From: Saprospiraceae bacterium
Lineage (GTDB): Bacteria; Bacteroidota; Bacteroidia; Chitinophagales; Saprospiraceae
DNA length: 64,000 nt
Assembly (NCBI GenBank): GCA_028280415.1
Contig: JANQLV010000051.1
Span: forward strand, 1-64,000
Direction of reading: 5' to 3'
Part shown: positions 54,175 through 63,305 of the stretch, in pieces
Numbering within the stretch: position 1 is the stretch's first letter
How the letters are laid out: every line of letters begins with the position of its first letter
Position numbers and translations under genes: made by a program
Notes under the pieces: model-generated
Database searches by the model: none
What the model saw: the letters and a program-made list of their open reading frames with translations, nothing else
Told to the model about the DNA's origin: nothing

Positions 54175-55083
54175 CTATTCAAGCCTGAATTTGATCGGCA
54201 AGTTAAACTGTACCTTTACAGGTCTACCTCTTTGTTTACCGGGAGACCATTTTTGAGACATCTTATTCATCAGGTTAACAACCCGTAGTCCTTCCTGCCC
54301 ACATTGTGCTCCAATATCTCTAAGAACTTTCGCATCGGAGATACTTCCATCTTTTTCTACAACGAAAGTAATAACTACGGTACCTTCTACCCCATTTTCA
54401 CGGGCAATAGGCGGATACTTAATATTCTTATAAATAAATTGCAGCATTGCTTGATCCGCACAGGCCTTGCGCTCTGATTCTGGTTTGTCTTCACAACCCG
54501 GGAAACGAGGCATTTCTTCCACAACCTGGAAAATCTCTTCTACCGCTGGTGGTGGAGGTGGTGGTGGCGGAGGAGGTGGTGGTGGCGGTTCATCAACTAT
54601 CGGTTCAACAGGTTCCATCTCGGTTTCCACGTCAATCTCATTATCCTCAAACTCTATTTCCTCTTCTTCATCAATTTCTTCTTCTGGCACCTCTTCAATC
54701 ACCGGTGGCGGTGGTGGTGGAGGCGGTGGTGGCGGTTCAGCCGTTGGTGGTGGCGCTTGTAGAATTTCTTCTTCCATTTCAAGAGCATCATCAGGGATTT
54801 TGACCTCATCCTCATAGCTAGTCCAGCTAAAAGCAAAAATCGTAATCAACAAGGAACAAACACAGCCGAATAAAAGCATTGGGAAAGAATACCCAAAAGC
54901 ATTTACACTTTCGTATTTGTTTCTATTCTCCATGATAGAAGAAGAACTAGCTGCTTGCGGATCCCCCTCGGTGTTACTGAATCTGATTCTAAAAAATACA
55001 ATCAGACCGATCACTAAGGCAAAAATTCCGAAAACGGCTAAAGCTACATTAGCACCTTTCAAAGCAATATCTAAAAAAATCAT
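54175..55083 (-). CDS. tonB: TonB energy transducer
   Basis: 302 residues. Two hydrophobic helices occur, at about 8-32 and 68-88; typical TonB has only the second. Two polyproline tracts (about 118-128 and 168-181) flank a strongly acidic linker (EEVPEEEIDEEEEIEFED) and span the periplasm. The C-terminal domain (about 190-302) has the Bacteroidota marks MPRFPGCED, IKYPPIARENGVEGTVVI and FVVEKDGSISDAKVLRDIG. It transmits proton-motive force to outer-membrane TonB-dependent receptors. ExbB/ExbD are not adjacent. Its start overlaps the stop of the VanZ-like gene by 4 nt. Confidence 0.9.
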   Translation of the reverse strand: MIFLDIALKGANVALAVFGIFALVIGLIVFFRIRFSNTEGDPQAASSSSIMENRNKYESVNAFGYSFPMLLFGCVCSLLITIFAFSWTSYEDEVKIPDDALEMEEEILQAPPPTAEPPPPPPPPPPPVIEEVPEEEIDEEEEIEFEDNEIDVETEMEPVEPIVDEPPPPPPPPPPPPPPAVEEIFQVVEEMPRFPGCEDKPESERKACADQAMLQFIYKNIKYPPIARENGVEGTVVITFVVEKDGSISDAKVLRDIGAQCGQEGLRVVNLMNKMSQKWSPGKQRGRPVKVQFNLPIKFRLE

Positions 55084-55463
55084 GCTGCCGTAGTTTTATT
55101 TAATAATTGTTTAAAAATCATATGTGCAATTGCTATTCCCATAATATTAGCTAAAATATCTAATTCCTCAAAATATCGACCAGGGAAAAAGCAATATTGG
55201 ATTATTTCCATAATAATACCATAAAGACCTACTGCAATTGATATGAAAAACATCGAAGGCTTTGTGATGTATCCCTTTGATTTGTAAAAAGCAAAGTAAT
55301 AGAGCGCAGCCTGAACACCATAGGCAATAGCGTGTGCAATCTTATCAAAAGAAAGTAAATCGAGGAATGTTTCCGGTAAATTAGCCCCTGACGTTACAGA
55401 AAGCCAAAATATCAAAACACTACAGGTTATAGCAAGGATATAGTACTTCAATGAAACATTCAA
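55080..55463 (-). CDS. VanZ-like membrane protein
   Basis: 127 residues, four membrane helices, with VanZ-family motifs: FDKIAHAIAYGVQAALYYF and IIMEIIQYCFFPGRYFEELDILANIMG. The start appears to be TTG at 55463, directly after an in-frame stop, with no ATG alternative. Bacteroidota VanZ-like genes often follow gcvH, as here (59 nt). Function unknown; not evidence of glycopeptide resistance. Confidence 0.8.
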   Translation of the reverse strand: MNVSLKYYILAITCSVLIFWLSVTSGANLPETFLDLLSFDKIAHAIAYGVQAALYYFAFYKSKGYITKPSMFFISIAVGLYGIIMEIIQYCFFPGRYFEELDILANIMGIAIAHMIFKQLLNKTTAA

Positions 55464-55522
55464 TTACAATGATGCACAGGCAATATTTTTTGGTGTATCC
55501 CAACTAAATTTTTTTAAAAAAT

Positions 55523-55918
55523 TTAGCTTTTCACACTATTTGCATATGTTTCACTATCCAACAGGTTTTCCAACTCTGACAAATCCGTCATTTCTATTTT
55601 GACTATCCACCCTTCTTCATAAGGCGAATCATTTACAAGAGTAGGATTATCGCCTTCATCTTCATTAAGCGCTGGATTAAACGCTATCACTTTTCCAGAA
55701 ACAGGCATATATAAGTCAGAAGTGGTTTTAACAGCTTCTACAGTTCCGAAAACTTCGCCTTTAGCCAAGGTTTCATCGACTGTATCGATTTCTACATATA
55801 CCAGTTCTCCAAGTTCACTTTGTGCGAAATCGGTAATTCCTACTACCGCAACTTGTTCTCCTTCGATTCGAATCCACTCGTGATCTTCAGTATATTTCAG
55901 ATTTGATGGAAAATCCAT
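55523..55918 (-). CDS. gcvH: Glycine cleavage system H protein
   Basis: Lipoyl carrier of the glycine cleavage system. 131 residues; the lipoylated Lys is in the motif GTVEAVKTTSDLYMPVSG near residue 64, and the start MDFPSNLKYTEDHEW is typical. The P and T subunits are not in the window, as is usual when the system is dispersed. Confidence 0.96.
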   Translation of the reverse strand: MDFPSNLKYTEDHEWIRIEGEQVAVVGITDFAQSELGELVYVEIDTVDETLAKGEVFGTVEAVKTTSDLYMPVSGKVIAFNPALNEDEGDNPTLVNDSPYEEGWIVKIEMTDLSELENLLDSETYANSVKS

Positions 55919-56239
55919 AATACCATTAAAAGTTTTAAGTTAATCAAATAGGTATTGCAGCCCTCTGCAACTCGCCCAAAAATAAACTAATTTACTTTAT
56001 ATTTTATCAATTCCTTTCCAAAAAATATTCGCTATTCTTTCCAAAATCTCTTGTTATATGGAGATATTTGCTTTTATCTTCCAATTTTTTAGGCTAAATA
56101 GAGAAAATATATTTTATTTGTAAAAAAAGATACCTTTACAAAACAATCATAAACAGCAGAATAAAAAACCAACATAGAGTGAAAAAGGCGCTATTTCTTA
56201 CGAGATAGCGCCCTTTTACTTTTTATATCATTGAAATCT
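55919..56239. other. AT-rich intergenic region
   Basis: 321 bp between gcvH and gltA, both on the minus strand. It contains the gltA terminator and the gcvH upstream region. I see no gene in the remaining AT-rich sequence. Confidence 0.5.
56182..56217 (-). terminator. gltA terminator
   Basis: GGCGCTAT (56187-56194) and ATAGCGCC (56205-56212) form a GC-rich 8-bp stem; on the minus strand a run of T follows. It lies about 25 nt after the gltA stop. Confidence 0.8.
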
Positions 56240-57562
56240 TTAGCTGCTTACCACTTCTTCTTTGGCTAAAAATTCGTTTACCCATTTTGTAGTAACGGAT
56301 TTTGGCCTTTCCAATGGGAAACCCAGGGCCCGTGACCAGCATAATTGTGAAAGTACTCCAAGCGCTCTGGAAACACCAAACAATACCGTATAATAACTAT
56401 ACTCTGTCAATCCATAATGTACCAGAATTGCTCCGGAATGCGCATCCACATTAGGCCAGGGGTTTTTGACTTTGCCCAGGGCATCTAATAAAGGTGGAAT
56501 CACTTCAAAGCATTTCCAAACCACATTAATCACTTCCGAGTCGTGTATATAATCTTCTGCAAAACGCTTTTGGGCTATAAACCGCGGATCGGGTTGTCTC
56601 AATACGGCATGTCCATAACCGGGGATTACCTGACCAGATGCCAAAGTGCTGTTTACATAATCCGCAATTTGCTCTTTTGAAGGTCTTCTCGTTCCCAGTG
56701 TATCCAACATACGGAATATCCATTTGATAACTTCCTGGTTGGCCAAACCGTGCAAAGGTCCGGCGAGTGCATTCATACCTCCACTCAAAGCATAATAGGA
56801 GTCACTCAAAGTTGAACCAACAAGATGCGTCGTATGTGCAGAAGCATTACCTCCTTCGTGATCAGCATGAATAGTAAGGTATAAGCGCATAAAGCTCTTG
56901 AAATCATTCCCTTCAATTCCGAGCATATGAGCGAAGTTAGCTCCCCAATCCAGTGAAAAATCCGGATTGATATGTTTGCTATTATGGTACGTTCTTCTGT
57001 AAATATAAGCTGCAACCCTGGGAAGGCGCGCAATAAGATTCATAGTGTCTTCGTAAGTAGCATCCCAGTACTCGCTTTTATTTAATCCCTCGGCGTATCG
57101 ACGTGCAAATACGCTTCCGGTTTGCATAGAAGCAATAGCCACTGTAAACTGTGTCATAGGATGCGTATTCACCGGAAGGGCATCCAAGACTTTGAAAGTA
57201 TGATCCGGAATATTAGCCCGGTTTTTCCATTGCTCACAAAGCCACTTCACTTCTTTCTCACTTGGAATTTCACCGACCAGCATCAACCAAAAAAGTCCTT
57301 CGGGTAAAGGCTCTTTACCACCTTCAACCTTTGGTAGTAATTCTCTTAATTCCGGGATAGAATATCCTCTAAAACGAATACCATCAATAGGATCAAGTTG
57401 TGAAGGTTCCCATATCATGCTTTTAACACCTCGCATTCCTCCGAATACTTGTCCAAGAACAACCTCATCCACCTTACGGCCTCGATGCTCTTTCAATAAT
57501 GTTTTAATATCAGCTTTTAATTTTGATGACTTCTCTAAGAATTTTTGTTTGAGAGGATCCAT
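56240..57562 (-). CDS. gltA: Citrate synthase, mitochondrial (eukaryotic) type
   Basis: Condenses oxaloacetate and acetyl-CoA. 440 residues. Catalytic His271 (AGPLHGLANQE), His318 (GYGHAVLR) and Asp373 (NVDAHSG) are intact. The sequence matches animal mitochondrial citrate synthase closely and over its whole length (GIRFRGYSIPE, EGLFWL, HADHEGGNASAHT, AGPLHGLANQEV, KNPWPNVDAHSG, YYTVLFGVSRALGVL, FPLERPKS), unlike the E. coli type II hexamer, so it should be a type I dimer without NADH control. It is a single gene with its own terminator. Confidence 0.94.
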   Translation of the reverse strand: MDPLKQKFLEKSSKLKADIKTLLKEHRGRKVDEVVLGQVFGGMRGVKSMIWEPSQLDPIDGIRFRGYSIPELRELLPKVEGGKEPLPEGLFWLMLVGEIPSEKEVKWLCEQWKNRANIPDHTFKVLDALPVNTHPMTQFTVAIASMQTGSVFARRYAEGLNKSEYWDATYEDTMNLIARLPRVAAYIYRRTYHNSKHINPDFSLDWGANFAHMLGIEGNDFKSFMRLYLTIHADHEGGNASAHTTHLVGSTLSDSYYALSGGMNALAGPLHGLANQEVIKWIFRMLDTLGTRRPSKEQIADYVNSTLASGQVIPGYGHAVLRQPDPRFIAQKRFAEDYIHDSEVINVVWKCFEVIPPLLDALGKVKNPWPNVDAHSGAILVHYGLTEYSYYTVLFGVSRALGVLSQLCWSRALGFPLERPKSVTTKWVNEFLAKEEVVSS

Positions 57563-57767
57563 TTAATTTTATCTAGTTAGTTTGAATGTAAACGAATGAA
57601 ATCTTTAAATTGTTGGTAGATTGAGCCTGTAAAAGTAAAAAATTAATAGCAATAATCGAGCAATAAGGATTGAATTGCTAATTCGATCATCCTGCCAAAG
57701 ATTATTAAACGGGAAAGAATGAAAATAGTTGTCTCTAACAGGTAAGAATTGGCTAGGAAGAGGGCTT

Positions 57768-57806
57768 AAAAAACTCATCCGAGATCAATTGGATTGATCT
57801 CGGATG
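57768..57806 (-). terminator. Strong terminator of the small secreted-protein gene
   Basis: A perfect 14-bp stem, CATCCGAGATCAAT (57776-57789) with ATTGATCTCGGATG (57793-57806), a 3-nt loop, and a run of six T on the minus strand (57768-57773). It lies 24 nt after the stop codon of the gene at 57830. Confidence 0.85.
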
Positions 57807-57829
57807 AAAACGTTTATGTATACTCGATT

Positions 57830-58237
57830 TTAAAAGCCTTCTTCCAGAAGTTTGTCTTCAATTTCTACTAAACTGAGGCCGCTTTCTTTGAGTGTCGCAA
57901 TTCTTTCCGCTCTTTTATTTCTCCACTCCATTCTTCTTTCCGTATATATCTTCATTTGCGCTTCTGTAAGCATTCTTCGAATAGAAGCATCTGTACTTTG
58001 GTTGATTGCTCTGAACTTATGCCTGTACATTTTAGCATCCGTAGTTTTCATATGCTTGATTTGTTCCAGATTACGCAGTTTACGTTCCTGAATAACCAGC
58101 ATCTGCTTAGCCTGTTTGGTATTCAGATCATAGATTTTTACCAGCTCATCAGTAGCTTCCTGAGCTGCAGTATTCTTTTGCGCAAAGATGTTTACTACAA
58201 ATAGTAATAAAAGAGTGCTTAAAAACAGTTTTTTCAT
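57830..58237 (-). CDS. Small exported helical protein
   Basis: 135 residues from the Met that begins the signal peptide (MKKLFLSTLLLLFVVNIFAQ); a TTG 42 nt upstream is unlikely. The mature protein is charged and helical with many Met and Arg, including MLTEAQMKIYTERRMEW, similar in style to Spy/CpxP-like periplasmic helix proteins (weak likeness). Single gene with a strong terminator. Confidence 0.65.
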   Translation of the reverse strand: MKKLFLSTLLLLFVVNIFAQKNTAAQEATDELVKIYDLNTKQAKQMLVIQERKLRNLEQIKHMKTTDAKMYRHKFRAINQSTDASIRRMLTEAQMKIYTERRMEWRNKRAERIATLKESGLSLVEIEDKLLEEGF

Positions 58238-58428
58238 TAGTCTAACAATTTTAGTTTCCCTAAATGATTGAAAATGCAAAATACAACTTTATCTGCATTA
58301 ATCGTATTTAGAGAATTCAATGATTTTGTTTTTTCTAAAAATAAGCAAAATTACGACACTTATCAGTACTTCATACTCTTGATAACCTAACCTTAACTTA
58401 TTGTTTTCGACTTTCAAATAATAAAATC

Positions 58429-58436
58429 TAACTTTG
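58429..58436 (+). promoter_or_regulatory. -7 box abutting the DUF3109 gene
   Basis: TAACTTTG, an exact TAnnTTTG element, ends 4 nt before the ATG at 58441. The mRNA would be leaderless. The -33 region has only TTTT at 21 nt or TTG at 25 nt. Confidence 0.45.
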
Positions 58437-58440
58437 GGTC

Positions 58441-59025
58441 ATGATTATCATAAAGGATAAATTAGTCAGTGACGACATTGTAGAAAAGCAATTTATGTGC
58501 AATTTACAAGCTTGTAAAGGTGCCTGTTGCTGGGAAGGAGATTTCGGAGCGCCGCTGGAAGACGATGAAATCCAATATATACAGGAGCATTATGATAAAA
58601 TCGAACCTTTTTTAAAGGAAGCCGGAAAAGCGGTTATTCAAGAGAAAGATCAATATACTTATTACGAAGAACCGGCTGAAAACGGAACACCACTCTTAGA
58701 GAACGGTGCATGTGCCTATATGACTTATGATCAAAATGGCATTGCACAATGTGGAATAGAACTCGCGCACAGAGCGGGAGAAATTGATTTTAAAAAACCG
58801 ATTTCCTGTCATCTTTATCCCATCCGGGTTTTAAAAGAAGAGCATTCTGTCTATGAAGCCTTGAATTACGATAAATGGGATATCTGTTCTGCTGCCTGCC
58901 AAAAAGGGAAAGAACAGCAAATTGCGGTATATCAATTTGCCCGGGATGCAATTATCCGCAAATACGGTCCTGATTTTTATGATGAATTGGATGCAGTGGC
59001 GAAATATATCAGTGAATCCAAGTAA
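58441..59025 (+). CDS. DUF3109 cysteine-cluster protein
   Basis: 194 residues. It matches DUF3109 (PF11307): an N-terminal MCNLQACKGACCWEGDFGAPL with four Cys, then CAYM, QCGIE, SCHLYPIRV and CSAACQKG. Some ten Cys in this order suggest a bound Zn or Fe-S cluster, like the related YkgJ family. No catalytic role is known. Cytosolic. The promoter abuts the start codon. Confidence 0.88.
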   Translation: MIIIKDKLVSDDIVEKQFMCNLQACKGACCWEGDFGAPLEDDEIQYIQEHYDKIEPFLKEAGKAVIQEKDQYTYYEEPAENGTPLLENGACAYMTYDQNGIAQCGIELAHRAGEIDFKKPISCHLYPIRVLKEEHSVYEALNYDKWDICSAACQKGKEQQIAVYQFARDAIIRKYGPDFYDELDAVAKYISESK

Positions 59026-59101
59026 AAACAAACAAAGCCCTTCATTAACTATTGATTTTCGCAAATTAAACTCATTTAAAAGCGCTCCAATTCATTAATT
59101 T

Positions 59102-59133
59102 TTTGATTTTAAGCGCTAAACCTGTTACCTTTG
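59102..59133 (+). promoter_or_regulatory. Promoter of the PpiD/SurA-type gene
   Basis: TTTG (59102-59105), 20 nt, TACCTTTG (59126-59133): an exact Bacteroidota promoter. The start near 59138 gives a leader of about 150 nt. Confidence 0.65.
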
Positions 59134-59288
59134 CATGGATTTTTTTGAAAGGAGTTTATTCCTAATTCAAATCTCTTTGAAAATCAACCTTTTAAGACAG
59201 TGTATTGTATACAAAATCAAGACTTTACACTTTGATTATAACTATAATTCATAAACAACGTATATAATATCAAAAACACCTTAATAGA

Positions 59289-61445
59289 ATGGCTCTAATA
59301 GGACAGATAAGAAAAAACAGCTGGCTATTGATCGTTTTTATCGGACTAGGTCTGGCATTATTCATCATCACGAGTATGTTCGTGGGTAATCAAATTCCTT
59401 TTCTCGATTCTCAAAACTCAGCCGGAAGCATAAATGGAAAAGAAGTAAACTGGACTGATTTTTTACAAGCTGAAGAAGCCTTAGGTGGAAGAGGTGATAT
59501 GTATGCTCAGCGTAATTCCATCTGGAACTTCTTTGTGGAAGATGCCATCGTTCAAAAACAAGCGGATGCCTTGGGACTATACGTTGGAGAAGAAGAGCTG
59601 GAAGAGCTACAATTCGGAACAAATCTGAGCCCTATTGTTTCCGCTCGTTTTACCAATCCTACTACCCGGCAGGTAGACCGAAATCAACTTAATCAAATTA
59701 AAGATGCTATCAACTCGGGTAATATTAATGAAGCATATCTTAAATTCTGGGATCATCAAAAGAAAGAAATTGTAAAAGATAAATTACAATCCAGAATGAA
59801 TGCACTGGTTAGTAAATCGATCTATACTCCTACCTGGATGGTTGAACAATCTTATGTTGATCAAAATCAAACAGCCAGTATTCAATTTGTAAAAATCCCT
59901 TTTGACAAAATCAATGATAGTGAGGTAAGCATTGAGGACACGGATTTGAAGAATTACCTGGACAACAATAAAGCGCGTTATTATCAGGAAGAGCAAACCC
60001 GTAAGCTTAATATGGTTGTCTTTGATATCAAGCCAACAAAAAACGATACGGCTGCCTTGATAAAAGATTTGGAGACAATAGCTTTAGAATATAGAAATAC
60101 GACTGAAAGCGATACGCTTTTTGTAGAAGGCCTTGATGGAGTACTCGATCCGCGTTATTATTCAAGAGATGATGTTACGCCTGGTCAAACCCTAACCGAT
60201 GCGCTAGTTGATCCTGTTTTTAATGCAGAAGCGGGCAGTGTCGTTGGTCCTTTTATCGACGGTGACAGGGTGAAAATTGCCAAAGTTTTAGATAAACGTA
60301 TACTTCCCGATTCCGCCAAATGTCGACACATTCTTATCGGACCTCCTGTAAATCCCGGTCAAATCATTACTGAGGCTCAGTATACTCAGGCCGAGAAAAC
60401 AGTTGACAGTCTGAAAACGCTTTTAGAAACCGGTCAGGCTCAGTTTGATTCCCTGGTTATTAATTTCTCAACAGACAGAGCAAGTATACCTAATAATGGC
60501 GTATACGATTGGGCTCCGGTTAATTCTTATGTGCCAGAGTTTGAAGAAGTCGTTTTTCGTACAGGTGAGATAGGTAAATTGTATGCTGTACGTACCATGT
60601 TTGGCGTACATTTGATCGAGCCAATGGGTAGAAAGTTTGTCGATCACGACAATAAGATCGAACGGGTAAGGCTTGCGGTTATTTCCAAGCCAATAATCCC
60701 CAGTGATAAAACACAGGATGATATCATTCAGCAAGCAGATGACTTCATGGCGAATAACCGGAACCTTGATGATTTTATTAAAACATCGGCAAACAATGGT
60801 TATGAAGTTCAGGTTTCTAATCCTCTTAAAGCCAACGATTTTGCGCTCAATGGCCTAAGTTCAGGAAATACTTCCCGGGACATTGTCCGATGGGCTTTTT
60901 CTAATAGTACCAGCGTAGGTGATGTCGCTCCTGAGATTTTCCAGTATCAGGACCCTGTAGAGTATTTCACTGCAAAAGTGGTGGTCGTAGGACTTAAATC
61001 CATCATCGAAAAAGGAAATCCGTCTTATGAAGCAGTACGAGAAGAAATTAGTCCAACAGTTTACAACGAGAAAAAAGCAGAAATTATTAAAAGCCGTATT
61101 TCCAGCCAGGATTTAAACTCCATTGCTGCTAATTTTTCTACAGCTGTTGATACTGTTCCAAGAGTTACATTTAACTCCAGATATGTAAATAATATGGGAA
61201 ATGAGCCAGAAGTATTGGCTACCATTTTTAATATGAATCCGAATAGCGTTTCGGAGCCTATTGTTGGAAATACCGGTGTATTTGTGGTTAAATTGGATAA
61301 TAAAGTTGCTGCCGGAACACCATCCAATATTCCTTCGATCCGTCGCCAAACTTCACAAACTACCAGAAGTCAAATCGCTGGTTCCTTGATTCAGTCAATG
61401 AAGAAAAACGCTAAGATTAAAGATATGCGATCTAAGTTCTATTAG
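59289..61445 (+). CDS. PpiD/SurA-type periplasmic foldase
   Basis: 718 residues, anchored by one N-terminal helix (about 12-30, MALIGQIRKNSWLLIVFIGL at the start). A SurA_N-like helical domain follows (about 40-215). One parvulin (rotamase) domain is clear at about 340-455 (CRHILIGPP, FDSLVINFS, VPEFEEVVFRTGEIGKLYAV, FGVHLIEPMG), followed by a further degenerate domain. Length and layout match PpiD-like proteins of Bacteroidota, which help outer-membrane and secreted proteins fold. It has its own promoter and terminator. Confidence 0.88.
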   Translation: MALIGQIRKNSWLLIVFIGLGLALFIITSMFVGNQIPFLDSQNSAGSINGKEVNWTDFLQAEEALGGRGDMYAQRNSIWNFFVEDAIVQKQADALGLYVGEEELEELQFGTNLSPIVSARFTNPTTRQVDRNQLNQIKDAINSGNINEAYLKFWDHQKKEIVKDKLQSRMNALVSKSIYTPTWMVEQSYVDQNQTASIQFVKIPFDKINDSEVSIEDTDLKNYLDNNKARYYQEEQTRKLNMVVFDIKPTKNDTAALIKDLETIALEYRNTTESDTLFVEGLDGVLDPRYYSRDDVTPGQTLTDALVDPVFNAEAGSVVGPFIDGDRVKIAKVLDKRILPDSAKCRHILIGPPVNPGQIITEAQYTQAEKTVDSLKTLLETGQAQFDSLVINFSTDRASIPNNGVYDWAPVNSYVPEFEEVVFRTGEIGKLYAVRTMFGVHLIEPMGRKFVDHDNKIERVRLAVISKPIIPSDKTQDDIIQQADDFMANNRNLDDFIKTSANNGYEVQVSNPLKANDFALNGLSSGNTSRDIVRWAFSNSTSVGDVAPEIFQYQDPVEYFTAKVVVVGLKSIIEKGNPSYEAVREEISPTVYNEKKAEIIKSRISSQDLNSIAANFSTAVDTVPRVTFNSRYVNNMGNEPEVLATIFNMNPNSVSEPIVGNTGVFVVKLDNKVAAGTPSNIPSIRRQTSQTTRSQIAGSLIQSMKKNAKIKDMRSKFY

Positions 61446-61786
61446 ATCGCCACTGCGTGTTATTTGTATTTCTTTACCTGCTAGTAAATCTCTAAATATA
61501 TACCTTTCAGCTTTTTTTAAAAGCTGAAAGGTATGCTCTTTAATAATCTTGATATGCAACTTGATAGTTGTATATATAAGTAATTGAATACCAATTATTA
61601 CTGTTTTGGTGTAATATACCCCCTTGATGAGGTCGTTTATATTTTTTGGTATCCATCTTGTAGTAGATTACGTATTCTGTTGTTTATCAAACGAACACTA
61701 TAAACCAGAGCCAATCTTTAGGCTCAGATAAAACCCTATAGAAATTACTTTATTATACTTTGTAAATAACATTAAAAATTTTTAAA
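61446..61786. other. Intergenic region before ugd
   Basis: 341 bp. It holds the long terminator stem of the foldase gene (61500-61534) and the ugd upstream region, in which a TATACTTTG-like string lies near 61754. No reading frame or RNA gene is evident. Confidence 0.45.
61500..61534. terminator. Terminator hairpin after the foldase gene
   Basis: A perfect 16-bp stem, ATACCTTTCAGCTTTT (61500-61515) with AAAAGCTGAAAGGTAT (61519-61534) and a 3-nt loop. The following tract is only partly T-rich, so Rho-independent strength is uncertain. Confidence 0.7.
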
Positions 61787-63127
61787 ATGAATATTGCAGT
61801 AGTAGGTACTGGCTATGTCGGACTAGTAACCGGAACTTGTTTTGCCGAAACAGGCAATAAGGTTATTTGTGTTGATATTGACGAAAACAAGGTCAATAAA
61901 ATGCGCCAGGGCGAAGTACCAATTTATGAGCCGGGCTTGGACGTTTTATTTGAAAGAAATACTAAGCAAGGTAGACTAAGCTTCACAACTAATCTGGCAG
62001 AAGCAGTAGAAGATGCAGAGATTATTTTCCTTGCCCTGCCCACACCTCCGGGTGAAGATGGTTCAGCAGATTTATCTTATATTCTTGGTGTAGCAGATGA
62101 TCTGTCAAAAATTATCAAAGATTACAAAGTAATCGTTGATAAAAGTACTGTACCGGTTGGTACAGCCGAGCAAGTTCATGCTAAACTAGCTGCTAATATT
62201 GACACCAGCCTTTTTGATGTTGTTTCGAATCCCGAATTCCTCAGAGAAGGAGTCGCTGTAGATGATTTTCTAAAACCCGATCGGGTAGTCATTGGAACCA
62301 GTTCGGAGAGAGCCCAGAAAGTCATGAAGCAATTATACGAACCTTTTGTGCGTCAGGGCAACCCGATTATTTTCATGGATGAACGCTCTGCCGAAATGAC
62401 CAAATATGCTGCTAATTCCTATCTGGCGACCAGAATTTCTTTTATGAATGAAATTGCCAACCTATGCGAAAAAGCAGGCGCAGATGTGGATATGGTAAGA
62501 AGAGGAATGGGAAGTGATAATCGCATCGGAAAACGATTTTTATTTCCCGGTGTAGGTTACGGAGGTAGCTGTTTTCCTAAAGATGTACAAGCTTTACACA
62601 AAACGGCAAATGAATATGAATACGATTTCAAGATATTAAATTCGGTAATGAACGTTAATACGATCCAAAAGACCGTCTTGGCTAAAAAGATCAAAGAGTA
62701 TTTCGATGGAGATGTAGCCGGTAAAACCATTGCTTTATGGGGGCTGGCTTTTAAACCCAATACAGATGACGTTCGAGAAGCACCGGCATTATACATTATG
62801 AACGAATTGTTGGAAGCCGGAGCCAATATTCAGGCCTTTGACCCGGAAGCAATGAATCATATTCGCGAGATGTACGGTGATCGGATTACTTTGGCAGATA
62901 ATCAATATGATGCTTTAGAGAATGCGGATGTGCTGGCAATCGTTACGGAATGGAGTGTTTTCAGAACGCCGGATTTTAACAGAATTGTAAACAGTCTAAA
63001 ATCTAAAGCTATCTTCGATGGCCGAAATCTTTACGATCTTAACAAAATGGAGGAATTAGGCGTACACTACGAAAGTATTGGTAGAAAACCGGTTGGTGTG
63101 AAAGCTAAAATTAACTCCCACCATTAA
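61787..63127 (+). CDS. ugd: UDP-glucose 6-dehydrogenase
   Basis: Oxidises UDP-glucose to UDP-glucuronate for surface polysaccharide or lipid decoration. 446 residues. The Rossmann motif GTGYVGLVTGTCFAETG (7-23) binds NAD; catalytic Cys262 is in GYGGSCFPKD, Lys206 in EMTKYAANSYLA, and the GxGxxG-like second domain has WGLAFKPNTDDVREAPA. Single gene with its own terminator. Confidence 0.95.
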   Translation: MNIAVVGTGYVGLVTGTCFAETGNKVICVDIDENKVNKMRQGEVPIYEPGLDVLFERNTKQGRLSFTTNLAEAVEDAEIIFLALPTPPGEDGSADLSYILGVADDLSKIIKDYKVIVDKSTVPVGTAEQVHAKLAANIDTSLFDVVSNPEFLREGVAVDDFLKPDRVVIGTSSERAQKVMKQLYEPFVRQGNPIIFMDERSAEMTKYAANSYLATRISFMNEIANLCEKAGADVDMVRRGMGSDNRIGKRFLFPGVGYGGSCFPKDVQALHKTANEYEYDFKILNSVMNVNTIQKTVLAKKIKEYFDGDVAGKTIALWGLAFKPNTDDVREAPALYIMNELLEAGANIQAFDPEAMNHIREMYGDRITLADNQYDALENADVLAIVTEWSVFRTPDFNRIVNSLKSKAIFDGRNLYDLNKMEELGVHYESIGRKPVGVKAKINSHH

Positions 63128-63154
63128 TTTAGAAATACATAAATTTTATCCTAT

Positions 63155-63186
63155 AAAAGCGCGATGATTTCCATTGCGCTTTTTTG
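63155..63186 (+). terminator. ugd terminator
   Basis: A 12-bp stem (63155-63166 with 63172-63183, one G-T pair) around a 5-nt loop, followed by a T run. It lies 28 nt after the ugd stop. Confidence 0.85.
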
Positions 63187-63305
63187 TTTTTAACAAGTAT
63201 AGCCAAAAAAAATATGTCAATCCAAAGTCAAAGTGCTAAATTAGCTATTTAATATGCACACGCTAAAACTTAATATTTCGTTAATTTAAAAATACCATTG
63301 TGAAA

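Noticed and set aside
54467..54817. Gly-rich plus-strand frame opposite tonB
   Set aside because: The Gly runs are the complement of the polyproline codons of TonB.
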